Below are positions 21,356-30,684 of a DNA stretch of 64,000 nucleotides, piece by piece. Origin of the DNA: Deinococcus sp. KNUC1210 (GTDB lineage: Bacteria; Deinococcota; Deinococci; Deinococcales; Deinococcaceae); assembly GCF_022344005.1 (NCBI RefSeq), contig NZ_CP092190.1, positions 1,240,001 through 1,304,000 on the forward strand, written 5' to 3'. Position numbers and translations under genes: made by a program. A model generated the notes under the pieces. The model was not told the origin of the DNA, did not search any database, and saw nothing but the letters and a program-made list of their open reading frames with translations. Numbering within the stretch: the first letter of the stretch is position 1; each line of letters starts with the position of its first letter.

Positions 21356-21931
21356 TCAGTCGATCTGTATATCGAAGATCGGCGGAGCTTTGGCGGGTGC
21401 ATCGTCTCTGCTGTTCTTGCCGCCTTTCCGCAGCCGCCTGACCTCGCCTGTTTCCGGGCGCTCGGTGGGCGCAGCCGCCTCTTCCGGAGTTGCAGCCGCG
21501 ACCGGCTGAGGCTCGGCGGGTTCGGGGGTCGGAGTCACGGGCTGTGCTGTGGGGGCCGGGGCGGGGGGCTGGGTATGCAGCGCGATCGGACGCGCAGGCT
21601 CAGCCCGCACCTTCATCGGAATACCGGAGCTGGCCCGCACTTCTGTCGTCTGCGGGGGCGTGGAAGCGGGGGGCGTGATCGGCTGAGCGGGAGCAGGCTG
21701 GGGAGCGGCGGTACTGGTCGCGGCGGTCGTGACAGCTGCACTGGCGTCGGCGGCCCGCCGGGCAGCGAGCAGCAGCGCATCGACCTCGGCAGCCTTGAGG
21801 ATGCCCTTGTGCTGGAGGGTACTCAGGACGGCCAGCACCAGCTTGCGGGTGAACTGGGCTTCCCGCAGTTCGGCGGCACGCTGCTCCTCGGCAGCCAGGG
21901 AAGTGGAGGGAATCGGAGCATCCGGCGTCAT
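21356..21931 (-). CDS. Pro/Ala-rich protein of unknown function
   Basis: A 191-residue protein with a helical N-terminal part (EEQRAAELREAQFTRKLVLAVLSTLQHKGILKAAEVDALLLAARRAA) and a long low-complexity Pro/Ala/Thr middle from about residue 65 to 160. It ends in a basic-then-acidic tail (RRLRKGGKNSRDD, PPIFDIQID). No membrane segment or catalytic motif is visible. It converges on the 630-residue gene. Codon use is ordinary for the region and no family is recognised. Confidence 0.6.
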   Translation of the reverse strand: MTPDAPIPSTSLAAEEQRAAELREAQFTRKLVLAVLSTLQHKGILKAAEVDALLLAARRAADASAAVTTAATSTAAPQPAPAQPITPPASTPPQTTEVRASSGIPMKVRAEPARPIALHTQPPAPAPTAQPVTPTPEPAEPQPVAAATPEEAAAPTERPETGEVRRLRKGGKNSRDDAPAKAPPIFDIQID

Positions 21932-22025
21932 GGTGTCAGGCTAGCGCAGCTTGATGAGCTTCGGTCGGCCCACTCCTTCGGCGGGGCGCTGCGTTTTTCC
22001 GGCAGGGCGGCTATACTGACACGTT

Positions 22026-23120
22026 ATGCCTCGCCCAGTACGCTCCTCTTCCCGCTCGAAAAACCAGAAGCCCCGCCCCAGACCGCTGCGTTACCAGAGT
22101 TTCGAACTGGAGGCCCTGAGCGGCCTGGAGGACGTGGCCGAGGCCGAACTGCGCGAGGTGCCCACCGTGCGGGGTGGCGGGCGACTGCCCAGCGGCGGCG
22201 TGCGCTTTCAGTTCGCCGACGCTGACGGCACCTGGGAACGGCTGTCGCGGCTGCGCGGCGCGGTGGCGATCTACCGCGTGGAGCACTGGGACATTCCCCG
22301 GCCCCGCGCCTTCCTGGGCCATCAGGTGCTGGGCGAACTGCTGGATTTTCTGGGAAGCGTGGCGCGGGCGGCAGGCCACCAGAGCTTTCGCCTGAGCGCT
22401 GCCGGGCGCGACAGCGAAACGTTTACCCGGCTGATCGAGGAAATTCAGGAACAGTTGGGGCTGACCTACCAGCAGGACGACGGAGAAATGCTGATCCGCT
22501 TTCGTCCCTACGAACGGCGGTCCAGCGAGACCGAGGAGGGCTGGGAGGTGCTGGCACGCATCACGCCGCGCCCGCTGTCGGCCCGCGCCTGGCGAGCGTG
22601 CAACATGTCGGGCGGCCTGAACGCCACGATTGCCTACGCCATGCATCGCCTGAGTGGGCAGCGCGAACGCGACCGCATCTTCAATCCGATGTGCGGCAGC
22701 GGCACCCTGCTGATCGAGCGCTCGTTGATGGGGCCGGTCGATGCGATGGTGGGCGTGGACGTGAGTGAAGCCGCCCTGAGCTGCGCCCGGCAGAACATCG
22801 CCGCCGCCAAGCGGAACATCGAGGTCGCGCAGATCGACGCGCTGCACACCGGCCTGCCGGACCGCAGCTTCGATCTGGTGGTCGCCGATCTGCCCTGGGG
22901 AGACGCGGTGGGCACACACGGCGGCAACGCGGCGCTGTACCCGGCCTTCCTTCAGGAAATGGACCGCCTGACCGCCCGCGCCGGACGACTGTGCCTGCTG
23001 ACGCACGAGATCAAACTGTTCGAGCGCGTCCTGGCAGAACAGAGCCGCTGGCACGCCAAGGAACTGTTTCAGGTGTACAGCGGCGGGCACCACCCGAAGT
23101 GCTACCTGCTCAGCAAGTAA
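22026..23120 (+). CDS. tRNA (guanine-N2) methyltransferase, TrmN/Trm14-like
   Basis: A 364-residue RNA methyltransferase: an N-terminal THUMP/ferredoxin-like region (FELEALSGLEDVAEAELREV), then a UPF0020-type SAM domain with NPMCGSGTLLIERSLMG (motif I), GVDVSEAALSCARQNIAAA and the catalytic DLPWGDAVGTH motif. This arrangement matches Thermus TrmN, which makes m2G at tRNA position 6; the exact target is inferred. TATACT (22012-22017) lies 8 bases before the ATG. The N terminus is basic and Arg-rich. Confidence 0.82.
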   Translation: MPRPVRSSSRSKNQKPRPRPLRYQSFELEALSGLEDVAEAELREVPTVRGGGRLPSGGVRFQFADADGTWERLSRLRGAVAIYRVEHWDIPRPRAFLGHQVLGELLDFLGSVARAAGHQSFRLSAAGRDSETFTRLIEEIQEQLGLTYQQDDGEMLIRFRPYERRSSETEEGWEVLARITPRPLSARAWRACNMSGGLNATIAYAMHRLSGQRERDRIFNPMCGSGTLLIERSLMGPVDAMVGVDVSEAALSCARQNIAAAKRNIEVAQIDALHTGLPDRSFDLVVADLPWGDAVGTHGGNAALYPAFLQEMDRLTARAGRLCLLTHEIKLFERVLAEQSRWHAKELFQVYSGGHHPKCYLLSK

Positions 23121-23204
23121 AGACCCCCGGCAACGGCAGGCTCTGTCCTGTCTGACTGACGGGCAACAGCAGCCCTGTGGCGGCTCCGCGCCTCGGCTGT
23201 TTTC

Positions 23205-24110
23205 TCACTCCAGATCGTGCAGATCGTAGGTCAGGGGTTCCTGCGGCTCGGGAACGAATTCGAACACCGTCAGTTCGGCGGGGCAGCCGAGTCTGATCGG
23301 CACGCCCGTCACGCCCAGGCCGTGTGTGACGTAGCCGCGAATGCGACGGGGAGGTGTGGACGGCAGACTCGGTTCGGCGTCGTTCGGCTGGTCGGGGGCG
23401 GCTTCAACCCAGCCTTCCAGAAACCTGGTGCCGTACAGACTGGCCTTCTTCATCGGCCCCAGCAGCGGAATACGTATCTGACCGCCGTGCGTGTGGCCCG
23501 AGAGCGTCAGGGTCACGGCGGGCGGCACATACGGCAGGTAATCGGGGTTGTGGCTCATCAGCAGCACCGCGCCGCCCCGGTAGTCTTCCAGCATGGCCTG
23601 TTCGTTCTGGCTGCCGAACCACCAGTCGTCGATGCCGGTCACGAACAGGTCGTCCCGGAGCTGTTTGCCGCAGTTGTTGATGACCTCAATGCCCACCGCA
23701 CCGAGGTCGCGGGCAAAGTGGCTACGGGCCGCCTGGGTATTCAGGCTCGTCCAGTCGTGGTTGCCGAACACCGCATACACGCCCAGCTGAGCCGACAGCC
23801 GCGACAGTTCCTTCAGCAGGCTGCCGGTGGGCCGGAGCCCCAGCGAACTGTCGAGAAAATCGCCGGTAATCAGAATCACGTCGGGCTGCTGGGCCAGCGC
23901 CGCATCGACCCAGCGGCGCACCGTGACCGGGCCGATCCAGGTGCCGTAATGGAAATCGCTCATCTGGACGGCCCGCAGCGGCCTTTTCAGCCCCGGCAAC
24001 GCGGCGCGTTCCTGCTGCACCCGGAAGCGGTAGACGTTGCCCAGACCCAGGCTCAGTGTTCCCCAGAAGATTCCCAGCGCCGACCGCCGGATGGAAAGAG
24101 TCAAACCCAT
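23205..24110 (-). CDS. calcineurin-like metallophosphoesterase (YkuE/YaeI type)
   Basis: A 301-residue binuclear metallophosphoesterase. Metal ligands are in SDFHYG, ITGDFLDS, FGNHDW, MSHNPDY and SGHTHGGQIRIP, the ordered set of the calcineurin fold. A short N-terminal hydrophobic stretch (SALGIFWGTLSLGLGNVY) could be a membrane anchor, as in YkuE-like proteins acting near the membrane. The ATG at 24110 is preferred over GTG at 24116 because TACCCT (24118-24123, minus strand) lies 7 bases before it. Substrate unknown. Confidence 0.87.
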   Translation of the reverse strand: MGLTLSIRRSALGIFWGTLSLGLGNVYRFRVQQERAALPGLKRPLRAVQMSDFHYGTWIGPVTVRRWVDAALAQQPDVILITGDFLDSSLGLRPTGSLLKELSRLSAQLGVYAVFGNHDWTSLNTQAARSHFARDLGAVGIEVINNCGKQLRDDLFVTGIDDWWFGSQNEQAMLEDYRGGAVLLMSHNPDYLPYVPPAVTLTLSGHTHGGQIRIPLLGPMKKASLYGTRFLEGWVEAAPDQPNDAEPSLPSTPPRRIRGYVTHGLGVTGVPIRLGCPAELTVFEFVPEPQEPLTYDLHDLE

Positions 24111-24381
24111 GAACACCAGGGTAGCGTGACGGCTGCTGACGGGTTGTCTGCTTTAGAGCGCCCGGCACGCCCGAAGCAGAGGCACCGTGTTGCCAGAGGC
24201 GTCGCCGGTCAACCTGCTGAGCGTTCCTCCTCCCTGGTGCTCCCACCCTTCCAGACCTGCCCCGCCTGGCACGGAGCCAGTCCGTCCTGCTGCCCCCGGT
24301 ACGTCAGCAGCGCGAGCATCGGCGCGGGGTACAGAACAACGGTTCATGCTTCAATCCTGGGCCGCCCCCTGAGAATCCGGC

Positions 24382-24387
24382 TACTCT
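24382..24387 (+). promoter_or_regulatory. leaderless -10 element of the Ppx/GppA gene
   Basis: TACTCT ends 7 bases before the ATG at 24395. Confidence 0.5.
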
Positions 24388-24394
24388 GAGCACG

Positions 24395-25934
24395 ATGATG
24401 CGCGTCGCTGTGGCTGATGTCGGAACCAATTCCACCCACCTGCTGATCGCCGAGGCGCGGCCCGGCGGATTTCTGGTGCTGGACGCCCTGAAAGACCGCA
24501 CCAGACTGGGCGAGTGCCTGGACGCACGCGGCAACATCACCGACGAGGGTTACAGCCGCCTGAGCCGCACGCTGCGGCAGTTCCGCGAGTTGGCTGCGTC
24601 GCTGGGTGTTCCCGAGCTGCGGGTCTATGCCACCAGTGCCATGCGCGGCGCACCCAACGGCGAGGAGATGGCCCAGCGGTTACAGCGCGAGGTGGGCGTC
24701 TATCCGCAGCTCATCAGCGGCGAGCGGGAAGGGCGGCTGACGTATCTGGGCGCGGCGGGCAGCGTGCAGTTCGGCCCCGACAACCTGCTGCTCGATCTGG
24801 GCGGCGGAAGTCTGGAGCTGGTGCGCGGCGACGCACGGCAGGCCCACACGGTCCTGAGTCTGCCGCTGGGGTCGGTCAGGATGCAGCTGCGCTATCTGAT
24901 GCACGAACCGCCCCGCCAGCGCGATCTGGAGGCGCTGAGGGGGTACGTGCGCGGCATGCTGGAACCGCATCTGGACGCCTTCCGGGCGGGAGAAGACACC
25001 CGCATCTTCGGATCGAGCGGCACCTTCGAGACGCTGGCCGAGGTGATGCTGACCCGTTCGGGCGACAGAGGGGGCAGCCGCGCCAGCGAGGAGCGCAGCA
25101 TCAACGGCGTGCTGTTCAGTACCGCCGACCTGGGCACGCTGATCGGGGAACTGCGGCGCATGACCCCGGCGCGGCGGGCCAAGGTGCCGGGCCTCGATCC
25201 CAGGCGGGCCGATATCATCGTGGCGGGGGCAGTGGTGCTTCATACGGCGCTGGAACTGGTGGGCGCGGCACAGGTCAGGGTCAGCGAGGGGGCGCTGCGC
25301 GAAGGCATGCTGGCCGAGTATCTGCTGGAGCAGGAAAGCTGGACCAGCGGCCTGAGTGCGCGGGAACGCAGCGTGCTGGAACTGGCCGAGCGCTTCGGCG
25401 CGAATCTGGCGCACGCCCGTCAGGTCAGTGTGCTGAGCGGGACGCTGCTGGAGCGGCTGGAACGGCTGGAGGTGCTGCCCCCCGACCCCGACCACACGGC
25501 CCGCAGCCTGCTGAGCGCCGCCGCCGCACTGCACGAGATCGGGCAGATCGTGGCCCAGAGCAGCCATCACAAGCACTCGGCCTACCTGATCCGGCACGCG
25601 GGGCTGCGCGGCTACGATCCGGCCCAGGTGGAACTGATCGCCCAGATCGCCCGCTACCATCGCCGCAGCATGCCCAAACCCAGCCACGCCGAGTACGCCG
25701 CTCTTTCGGCAGCCGCCCAGAAACAGGTTCTGTCAGCTCGCCGCCGTGCTGCGGGTGGCCGATGGCCTCGACCGCAGTCACAGTCAGAGCGCCCAGATTC
25801 TCGATCTGACGCGTGATGGACGGGGATGGCTGCTGCGGGTCGGCGGTGTCCACGAGCTGGAACTGGACGGTGTCCGTCAGAAGAGCGACCTGTGGACGCA
25901 GCAGTTCGGGCCCCTCCGCATCGAGGGCAGCTGA
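24395..25934 (+). pseudogene. Ppx/GppA exopolyphosphatase family protein, frameshifted near 3' end
   Basis: Acts on polyphosphate or pppGpp in the ASKHA fold. Seen are the phosphate-1 motif VAVADVGTNSTHLLIAE, YATSAMRGAPNG, LLLDLGGGSLELV (phosphate-2), FGSSGTFETLAEV and a C-terminal HD-like helical part with HEIGQIV and HHKHSAYLIRH. Around 25731-25733 the frame shifts. The direct frame gives a basic tail ending at 25816, while the next frame continues the family sequence (QLAAVLRVADGLDRSHSQ through FGPLRIEGS) to 25934. Removing one base restores about 512 residues. Whether it is a genuine mutation or a base-calling error is undecided. It is convergent with the sulfurtransferase gene, 9 bases apart. 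Confidence 0.83.
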
Positions 25935-25943
25935 AGGCCGCGC

Positions 25944-26795
25944 TCAGCCTTCCTCGCCCACAGCCACCTCGCGCTCCTCGGCGCTGACCCAGTCGCTCCA
26001 GCTTCCGGCATACAGCCGCGTCTGTGGTCCCGGTTCACGCCCAGTCTGGGCTAACGCCAGCAGATTGGCCGCCGCGCTCACGCCGGAGCCGCAGTAGAAG
26101 ATGACCGGCTGTGTCTCCAGGCCCAGCCGCACCTGCTGCTCCTCGGCGCTGCGCCAGGAGCCGCGCTCATCCTGAGAGGCGGCCCAGTCGCGGTTGACCG
26201 CTCCCGGAATATGCCCCGCCCTGGGGTCGATCGGTTCCACGTCGCCCCGGTAACGGGCAGGCGCACGCGAATCGATCAGCTGCGTACCGGGCGGTCTGCT
26301 CAGGACGTCGGCGGCATGGGCGACCCATTCGGCCTGGGGCTGCGGCGTGAACCGGGCAGGCGCGGGCGTAGAAACGTCCTGCGTAATGGCACCGCCCGCC
26401 GCCAGATACGTGGGGAAACCGCCGTTCAGCACGTAGACCCGCTCCAGGCCCAGCCAGCGCAGCAGCCACCACGCCCGCGCCGCATAGAAGCCGTGGCCAC
26501 CGCTGGGATCGTCGTAGGTGAGCACCGTGCTGCCGACCCCGACGCCCGCCCTGCCCAGCCACTCGGCCAGCGTCAGCGGGTCGGGCAACGGATGTCGTCC
26601 ACCCGCGCCGCCCGGCTGCTTGGGGCCGCTCAGATCGCGTTCCAGATGGGCATAGACCGCACCCGGCACATGTCCGGCACGGTACGCCTCTTCCCCCGCC
26701 TGCGGCTGCATCAGCTGAAAGCGGCAGTCCAGCACCACGAGGTCGGGGTCGTTCAGATGGGTCAGCAGCCAGTCGGCAGATTTCAGCGGCGTCAT
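25944..26795 (-). CDS. sulfurtransferase, two rhodanese domains
   Basis: A 283-residue thiosulfate/3-mercaptopyruvate sulfurtransferase. Two rhodanese modules follow each other: the first (about 1-140) with [25 protein letters not shown] and [24 protein letters not shown], inactive as usual; the second with [21 protein letters not shown] and the active loop FYCGSGVSA bearing the catalytic Cys. CGSGVSA resembles both rhodanese and MST loops, so the donor is uncertain. The ATG at 26795 has TATGCT (26802-26807, minus strand) 6 bases upstream. Confidence 0.9.
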   Translation of the reverse strand: MTPLKSADWLLTHLNDPDLVVLDCRFQLMQPQAGEEAYRAGHVPGAVYAHLERDLSGPKQPGGAGGRHPLPDPLTLAEWLGRAGVGVGSTVLTYDDPSGGHGFYAARAWWLLRWLGLERVYVLNGGFPTYLAAGGAITQDVSTPAPARFTPQPQAEWVAHAADVLSRPPGTQLIDSRAPARYRGDVEPIDPRAGHIPGAVNRDWAASQDERGSWRSAEEQQVRLGLETQPVIFYCGSGVSAAANLLALAQTGREPGPQTRLYAGSWSDWVSAEEREVAVGEEG

Positions 26796-26872
26796 GACGC
26801 CAGCATACCGGGCAGTCTCAGCAGAACCGAGGCCGAAGCCTCCGTTCATGTGCCCCGCTTTCGGTGGGTCGT

Positions 26873-27154
26873 CTACCAGCGACCCGAACCCCGGTCCGCC
26901 TCGGGAGCAGCCCGCGTCACCACGATGTTGGCGGGCTGTGGGCCACGTCCGTTCCTGCCGGACTCCATGTTCTTAGCGGGTTCCATGTTCTTGCTGGATT
27001 CCCTGTCGAACTCGACTTCATCGCCCTCGTTCAGCTTGCGAAATCCGGTCGCCTTGATGGCGCTGTCATGCGCGAACACGTCCGGCTGTCCCTGGCATTC
27101 GACAAAGCCGAAACCCTTCTCTGCATTGAACCCCTTGACTCGTCCTGCTGGCGT
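26873..27154 (-). CDS. degenerate cold-shock domain protein with apparent ACG start
   Basis: The sequence after position 27154 reads as a cold-shock domain ([16 protein letters not shown], then [27 protein letters not shown]) with a polar tail. There is no ATG, GTG or TTG at the expected start. GGAGGA (27161-27166, minus strand) is followed 6 bases later by ACG exactly where the family's ATG would lie. The conserved Trp of VKWFN is Gly, and the aromatic of VFVHFSAI is Asp, so two RNA-binding positions are lost. The tail repeats [11 protein letters not shown]. The frame is open upstream to 27268 but that part looks non-coding. Either a decaying gene or one using an ACG start. Confidence 0.6.
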   Translation of the reverse strand, partial: TPAGRVKGFNAEKGFGFVECQGQPDVFAHDSAIKATGFRKLNEGDEVEFDRESSKNMEPAKNMESGRNGRGPQPANIVVTRAAPEADRGSGRW

Positions 27155-27272
27155 CTGTGTTCCTCCGCTTTTATGCCCCGTTCTGCCGCACCGACATCGC
27201 CCCTGTGGAAGCAGGAAATTGCCCGCAGTGTGCCGAAGCTCCTGCGGGCAGACTGGGAAGCGCCACACCCGC

Positions 27273-28571
27273 TCACTTCACGAAGGTACCCACCAGCAGA
27301 TAGACGTTCAGCGCGATGATCAGCGACGCGATCAGCCAGCCGATCACCTGAACGGTGCGGCTGCTGGTGAGCACGCCCATCAGGTCGCGGCGGGCTGTGA
27401 AGATCAGCAGCGGCACCAGTGCGAACGGAATACCGAAGCTCAGGATCACCTGCGAGAGAATCAGGGTCTTGGTGGGATCGAGGCCCGCCAGAATGACCGC
27501 GAAGGCCGGCAGCATGGTGATGCTGCGCCGCAGCCAGATCGGAATGCCCCGCTGAATAAAGCCCTGCATCACCACCTGACCCGCCATCGTGCCCACCGCG
27601 CTGCTCGAAAGCCCGGACGCCAGCAGCGCCAGCCCGAAGGCGATGGCAGCCCCGCCACCCAGCAGCGGCGTGAGCGTCTGGTACGCCTGCGTCAGATCGC
27701 CGATATCGGTCTTGCCGCTGGCGTGAAAGGTGGCGGCGGCGGCAGCCAGCATCGCCATATTGATCAGGGCCGCCAGCCCCATCGCTATCAGCAGGTCGGT
27801 GCGCGACATCCGGACCACCTGCTGTTTCTGGGCGTCGGTGTCGGCCTTGATACGGTTCTGGGTCAGGGCGCTGTGCAGATAGATGACGTGCGGCATGACG
27901 GTCGCTCCGATGATGCCCACCGCCAGATACAGGCTGTCCTGGCCCGCGAAGTGCGGCACAAAGCCTCCGAGCGCCTCCAGACCGGGGTGACTCTTCACGA
28001 GCTGCACCAGATACGCCACCGCGATGACGCCCACGAAGCCCGCGATGGCGAGTTCCATCGGACGAAAGCCACGCTTCTGCAACGTCAGCAGGCTGAAGGT
28101 GGCGATGGCAGTCAGAACGGCTCCCCAGATGAGGGGGATATGGAAGAGCAGCTGGAAGGCCAGCGCCGCACCGAGAAACTCGGCCAGATCGGTCGCCATC
28201 GCCACCAGTTCGGCCTGAACCCAGTAGGGCCATGCAACCTTCGGCCAGCGCTCGCGGATCAGTTCCGGCAGATTGCGCCCGGTGGCGATGCCCAGCGTGG
28301 CCGACAGGTGCTGAATCAGCATCGCCATCAGGCTGGCTCCCAGAATCACCCACAGCAGCAGATAGCCGAACTGCGCTCCGCCCTGGATGTTGGTGGCGAA
28401 ATTTCCGGGGTCCATGTACGCCACCGACGCGATGAACGCCGGCCCCAGGAAGGGCGTCAGGCGGGCCAGTCCTTTGCGGGGGCCGCGTCCCTGAAGCACC
28501 TCGGCGGCCCGGACGTTCATCCGCTCGTCGAGACTCAGGCCGGACGGCGGGACGCGCTCGGCCCGGCTCAT
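27273..28571 (-). CDS. mntH: Nramp-family divalent metal (Mn2+) transporter
   Basis: Proton-coupled Mn(II)/Fe(II) importer of the inner membrane. The 432-residue protein has about 11 hydrophobic segments, the first-helix metal motif [11 protein letters not shown] with D and N ligands and the [11 protein letters not shown] segment of helix 6 (M, P, H). It overlaps mntR by 4 bases (ATGA), so both are translated from one mRNA controlled by the operator at 29307-29324. Mn accumulation is a known element of Deinococcus oxidative-stress resistance. Confidence 0.95.
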   Translation of the reverse strand: MSRAERVPPSGLSLDERMNVRAAEVLQGRGPRKGLARLTPFLGPAFIASVAYMDPGNFATNIQGGAQFGYLLLWVILGASLMAMLIQHLSATLGIATGRNLPELIRERWPKVAWPYWVQAELVAMATDLAEFLGAALAFQLLFHIPLIWGAVLTAIATFSLLTLQKRGFRPMELAIAGFVGVIAVAYLVQLVKSHPGLEALGGFVPHFAGQDSLYLAVGIIGATVMPHVIYLHSALTQNRIKADTDAQKQQVVRMSRTDLLIAMGLAALINMAMLAAAAATFHASGKTDIGDLTQAYQTLTPLLGGGAAIAFGLALLASGLSSSAVGTMAGQVVMQGFIQRGIPIWLRRSITMLPAFAVILAGLDPTKTLILSQVILSFGIPFALVPLLIFTARRDLMGVLTSSRTVQVIGWLIASLIIALNVYLLVGTFVK

Positions 28572-29299
28572 GCGCCTACCCCGGCGCGGGCGACCTGCGG
28601 CACCGGCCCGCCCCCACCGGAGGTCGGCAGCGACGTGACCAGCACGCGCTCTGCTACCTGCAGCGAGAGCGTCAGTTCCGGGCCACCGCTCAGGCGCAGC
28701 GTCAGGGTGCCGAAGGCCGGGTCACTGCCCAGCATCAGCAGTTCGGCCCCCGGCGTCAGGCCGCTGGCGACCAGCGAGCGCACCTGTGCCGGGTCCTGCG
28801 CCGGAATGCGGGCCACGGTGGCGAATTCTCCGGCCTGCAGGCGGCTGAGGCTCCACTCGCTGCGGCTGGGAAGCGAGCCGTCCAGCGCCGGAATCGGATC
28901 GCCGTGCGGATCGTGGGTGGGATGACCCAGCCAGGCCGCCATCCGCGCCTCGAAGTTCTCGCTGATGACATGTTCCAGCCGCTCGGCCTCGTCGTGAATC
29001 TCGTCGAGCGGATAGCCCAGCGCCTGATGCAGAAAGGCTTCCAGCAGGCGGTGATGGCGCAGCACTTCCAGCGCCAACGCCTCGCCCTCGGGTGTGAGCG
29101 CTGCTCCCTGGTAGGCCGCGTGCGTCACGAACCCCATCTCGGAGAGTTTGCGGAGCATGCCGGTGGTGCTGGCGGGCGTCACCGAGAGCGCGTCGGCCAG
29201 CGCCTGTGTGCCGACCTTGCGGCTGGGTTCCACCTGCGACAGCAGATAGAGCTGCTTCAGGTAATCTTCGGCAGCGTGAGAGAGAAGACGATCAGACAT
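28568..29299 (-). CDS. mntR: DtxR/MntR family metal-dependent repressor
   Basis: A 243-residue regulator. The winged HTH ([43 protein letters not shown]) is followed by the dimerisation/metal domain with [16 protein letters not shown] and [15 protein letters not shown] carrying the Glu/His ligands. An SH3-like FeoA domain ([17 protein letters not shown] to the end) completes the long form. It lies upstream of and overlaps mntH, with a leaderless promoter containing a palindromic box, indicating autoregulation in response to Mn or Fe. Confidence 0.92.
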   Translation of the reverse strand: MSDRLLSHAAEDYLKQLYLLSQVEPSRKVGTQALADALSVTPASTTGMLRKLSEMGFVTHAAYQGAALTPEGEALALEVLRHHRLLEAFLHQALGYPLDEIHDEAERLEHVISENFEARMAAWLGHPTHDPHGDPIPALDGSLPSRSEWSLSRLQAGEFATVARIPAQDPAQVRSLVASGLTPGAELLMLGSDPAFGTLTLRLSGGPELTLSLQVAERVLVTSLPTSGGGGPVPQVARAGVGA

Positions 29300-29305
29300 A
29301 CTTCT

Positions 29306-29333
29306 ATTTTAGGCATGCCTAAAATTTAGTCAA
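29306..29333 (-). promoter_or_regulatory. mntR-mntH promoter overlapping an 18-bp MntR/DtxR-type operator
   Basis: TTTTAGGCATGCCTAAAA (29307-29324) is a perfect palindrome resembling DtxR/MntR boxes (TTAGG-N-CCTAA). On the minus strand it fills the spacer and most of the -10 of a promoter with -35 TTGACT (29328-29333), a 16-base spacer and -10 TAAAAT (29306-29311), 6 bases before the mntR ATG. Binding would block RNA polymerase directly. Confidence 0.8.
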
Positions 29334-29385
29334 GTTAAAAAAATCTTTGGACTTTGGAGGGCCTGCCTCCGGCGAAGCGGCTGAT

Positions 29386-30588
29386 TCAGTCGGTGGGAGA
29401 AGCGTCCCGCATCGCCAGCAGCAGCGGCCTGAGAGTGCCCGCCAGATACAGGCTGCCTGCCACCAGCAGCGTGCCGCCTGCAGGCGTCAGGGACAGGGCC
29501 TGCCGGAAAGCCACCCGCGCATCCTCGGTGATCAGGCCGCCGTACAGGTCTGCCAGCACCTGTAGATCTGCCTGCGGCTCGCCAGCAACCGGTGGGGCCG
29601 GGTGGGTGAAGACCCGGACCGCCGCCACGCTCTTCAGGGCGTTCAGGGTGGCGGCGCTGTCTTTGCGGGCCAGGCTGCCGAAGAGCAGCACGTCGGCGTG
29701 AGGGACTGCCAGGGCCAGGGCCGCCGCTGCCGCCGGGTTGTGTGCGCCGTCGAGCAGCACCGACCTCCCCTGGACGGCAAACCGTTCCAGACGTGCGGGC
29801 CAGGACGCCTTCAGCGCCGCGTCCAGCACCCGCTCAGAGCTGGCCTGCTCGGAGCCGAGCAGCCGCAGCGCCGCCAGTGCCAGCCGGGCATTGGTTTCCT
29901 GGTGCGGCCCGGACAGTGTGGGCAGGTGCGGCAGTGCGAAGAGGGCCGGGTGACTGTGCGGTGTATAGAGCGGCGCTCCGTGGTCGTGGGCGACCTGCGC
30001 CACCACCTCCAGCGCCTCTGCGGTGGCTGTCGTCAGCAGCGGCACACCCGGAAGCGCGGCGCTGGCCTTGTCGCGGGCGATCTGCGCGGTGGTCGGCCCG
30101 AGCGTGGCGGTATGGTCGAGGGCCACATTCGTCAGCAGCAGCGCCCGCACGTTCCGAAGCGCCTGGGTCGCGTCGCTCACGCCACCCACGCCCGCTTCCA
30201 TGATCGCCGTCTGCACGCCCGAAGCCGCGAAGACCTGCGCCGCCAGTCCCAGGCTCAGGTCGAAAAAAGCAGCCTCTGGCGCATGCTGCTGTGCCCAGGC
30301 CACGAACTCGGCTGTCTGCGCCGCCGAGATTTCCCGGCCATTCACGCGCACGCGCTCCTCGAAGTGCGTCAGATGAGGGCTGGTAAAGCGGCCCGTCCGG
30401 ATATCCGCCGCCAGCAGGCCCGCTTCCAGCATGGCGCACACGCTCCCCTTGCCGTTGGTGCCCACCACCCGCAGGCTGCCGAAGCGGGCGTCGGGGGTGC
30501 CCAGGGCGTCCAATAGGGCGCGGGCAGGGGCGGGGCCGCGCTCTCTGCCCTGGCGGGTGCGGGCATATAGCCACTCGTACTCGTTCAT
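29386..30588 (-). CDS. folC: folylpolyglutamate synthase / dihydrofolate synthase
   Basis: Adds glutamate to folates using ATP. The 400-residue protein starts with the YARTRQGRERGP segment, then RVVGTNGKGSVCAMLEAGL (P-loop), GRFTSPHLTHFEERVRVNG, the EAGVGGVSDATQ motif, NVALDHTATLG and LLDGAHNPAAAAAL, all FolC signatures. The ATG at 30588 is chosen because the family start follows, and a TATCCT hexamer (30597-30602, minus strand) sits 8 bases upstream. It is divergent from ccdA. Confidence 0.94.
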   Translation of the reverse strand: MNEYEWLYARTRQGRERGPAPARALLDALGTPDARFGSLRVVGTNGKGSVCAMLEAGLLAADIRTGRFTSPHLTHFEERVRVNGREISAAQTAEFVAWAQQHAPEAAFFDLSLGLAAQVFAASGVQTAIMEAGVGGVSDATQALRNVRALLLTNVALDHTATLGPTTAQIARDKASAALPGVPLLTTATAEALEVVAQVAHDHGAPLYTPHSHPALFALPHLPTLSGPHQETNARLALAALRLLGSEQASSERVLDAALKASWPARLERFAVQGRSVLLDGAHNPAAAAALALAVPHADVLLFGSLARKDSAATLNALKSVAAVRVFTHPAPPVAGEPQADLQVLADLYGGLITEDARVAFRQALSLTPAGGTLLVAGSLYLAGTLRPLLLAMRDASPTD

Positions 30589-30672
30589 CTCGGCGCAGGA
30601 TAGGGCCTGAACGCGCCGGACAGTCGAGAGCGGGCGGCAGGCGTTCCCCTCTTTGTCCCGCCGCTCCCTTGC

Positions 30673-30678
30673 TACCAT
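30673..30678 (+). promoter_or_regulatory. leaderless -10 element of ccdA
   Basis: TACCAT ends 6 bases before the ccdA ATG at 30685, consistent with leaderless transcription of the first gene of the cytochrome c maturation run. Confidence 0.5.
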
Positions 30679-30684
30679 GCGCCC

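Noticed and set aside
26211..28925. About 900-codon plus-strand frame across sulfurtransferase, cold-shock gene and mntH
   Set aside because: It spans three real minus-strand genes and their gaps, and its translation is Arg/His/Gln-rich without domains.
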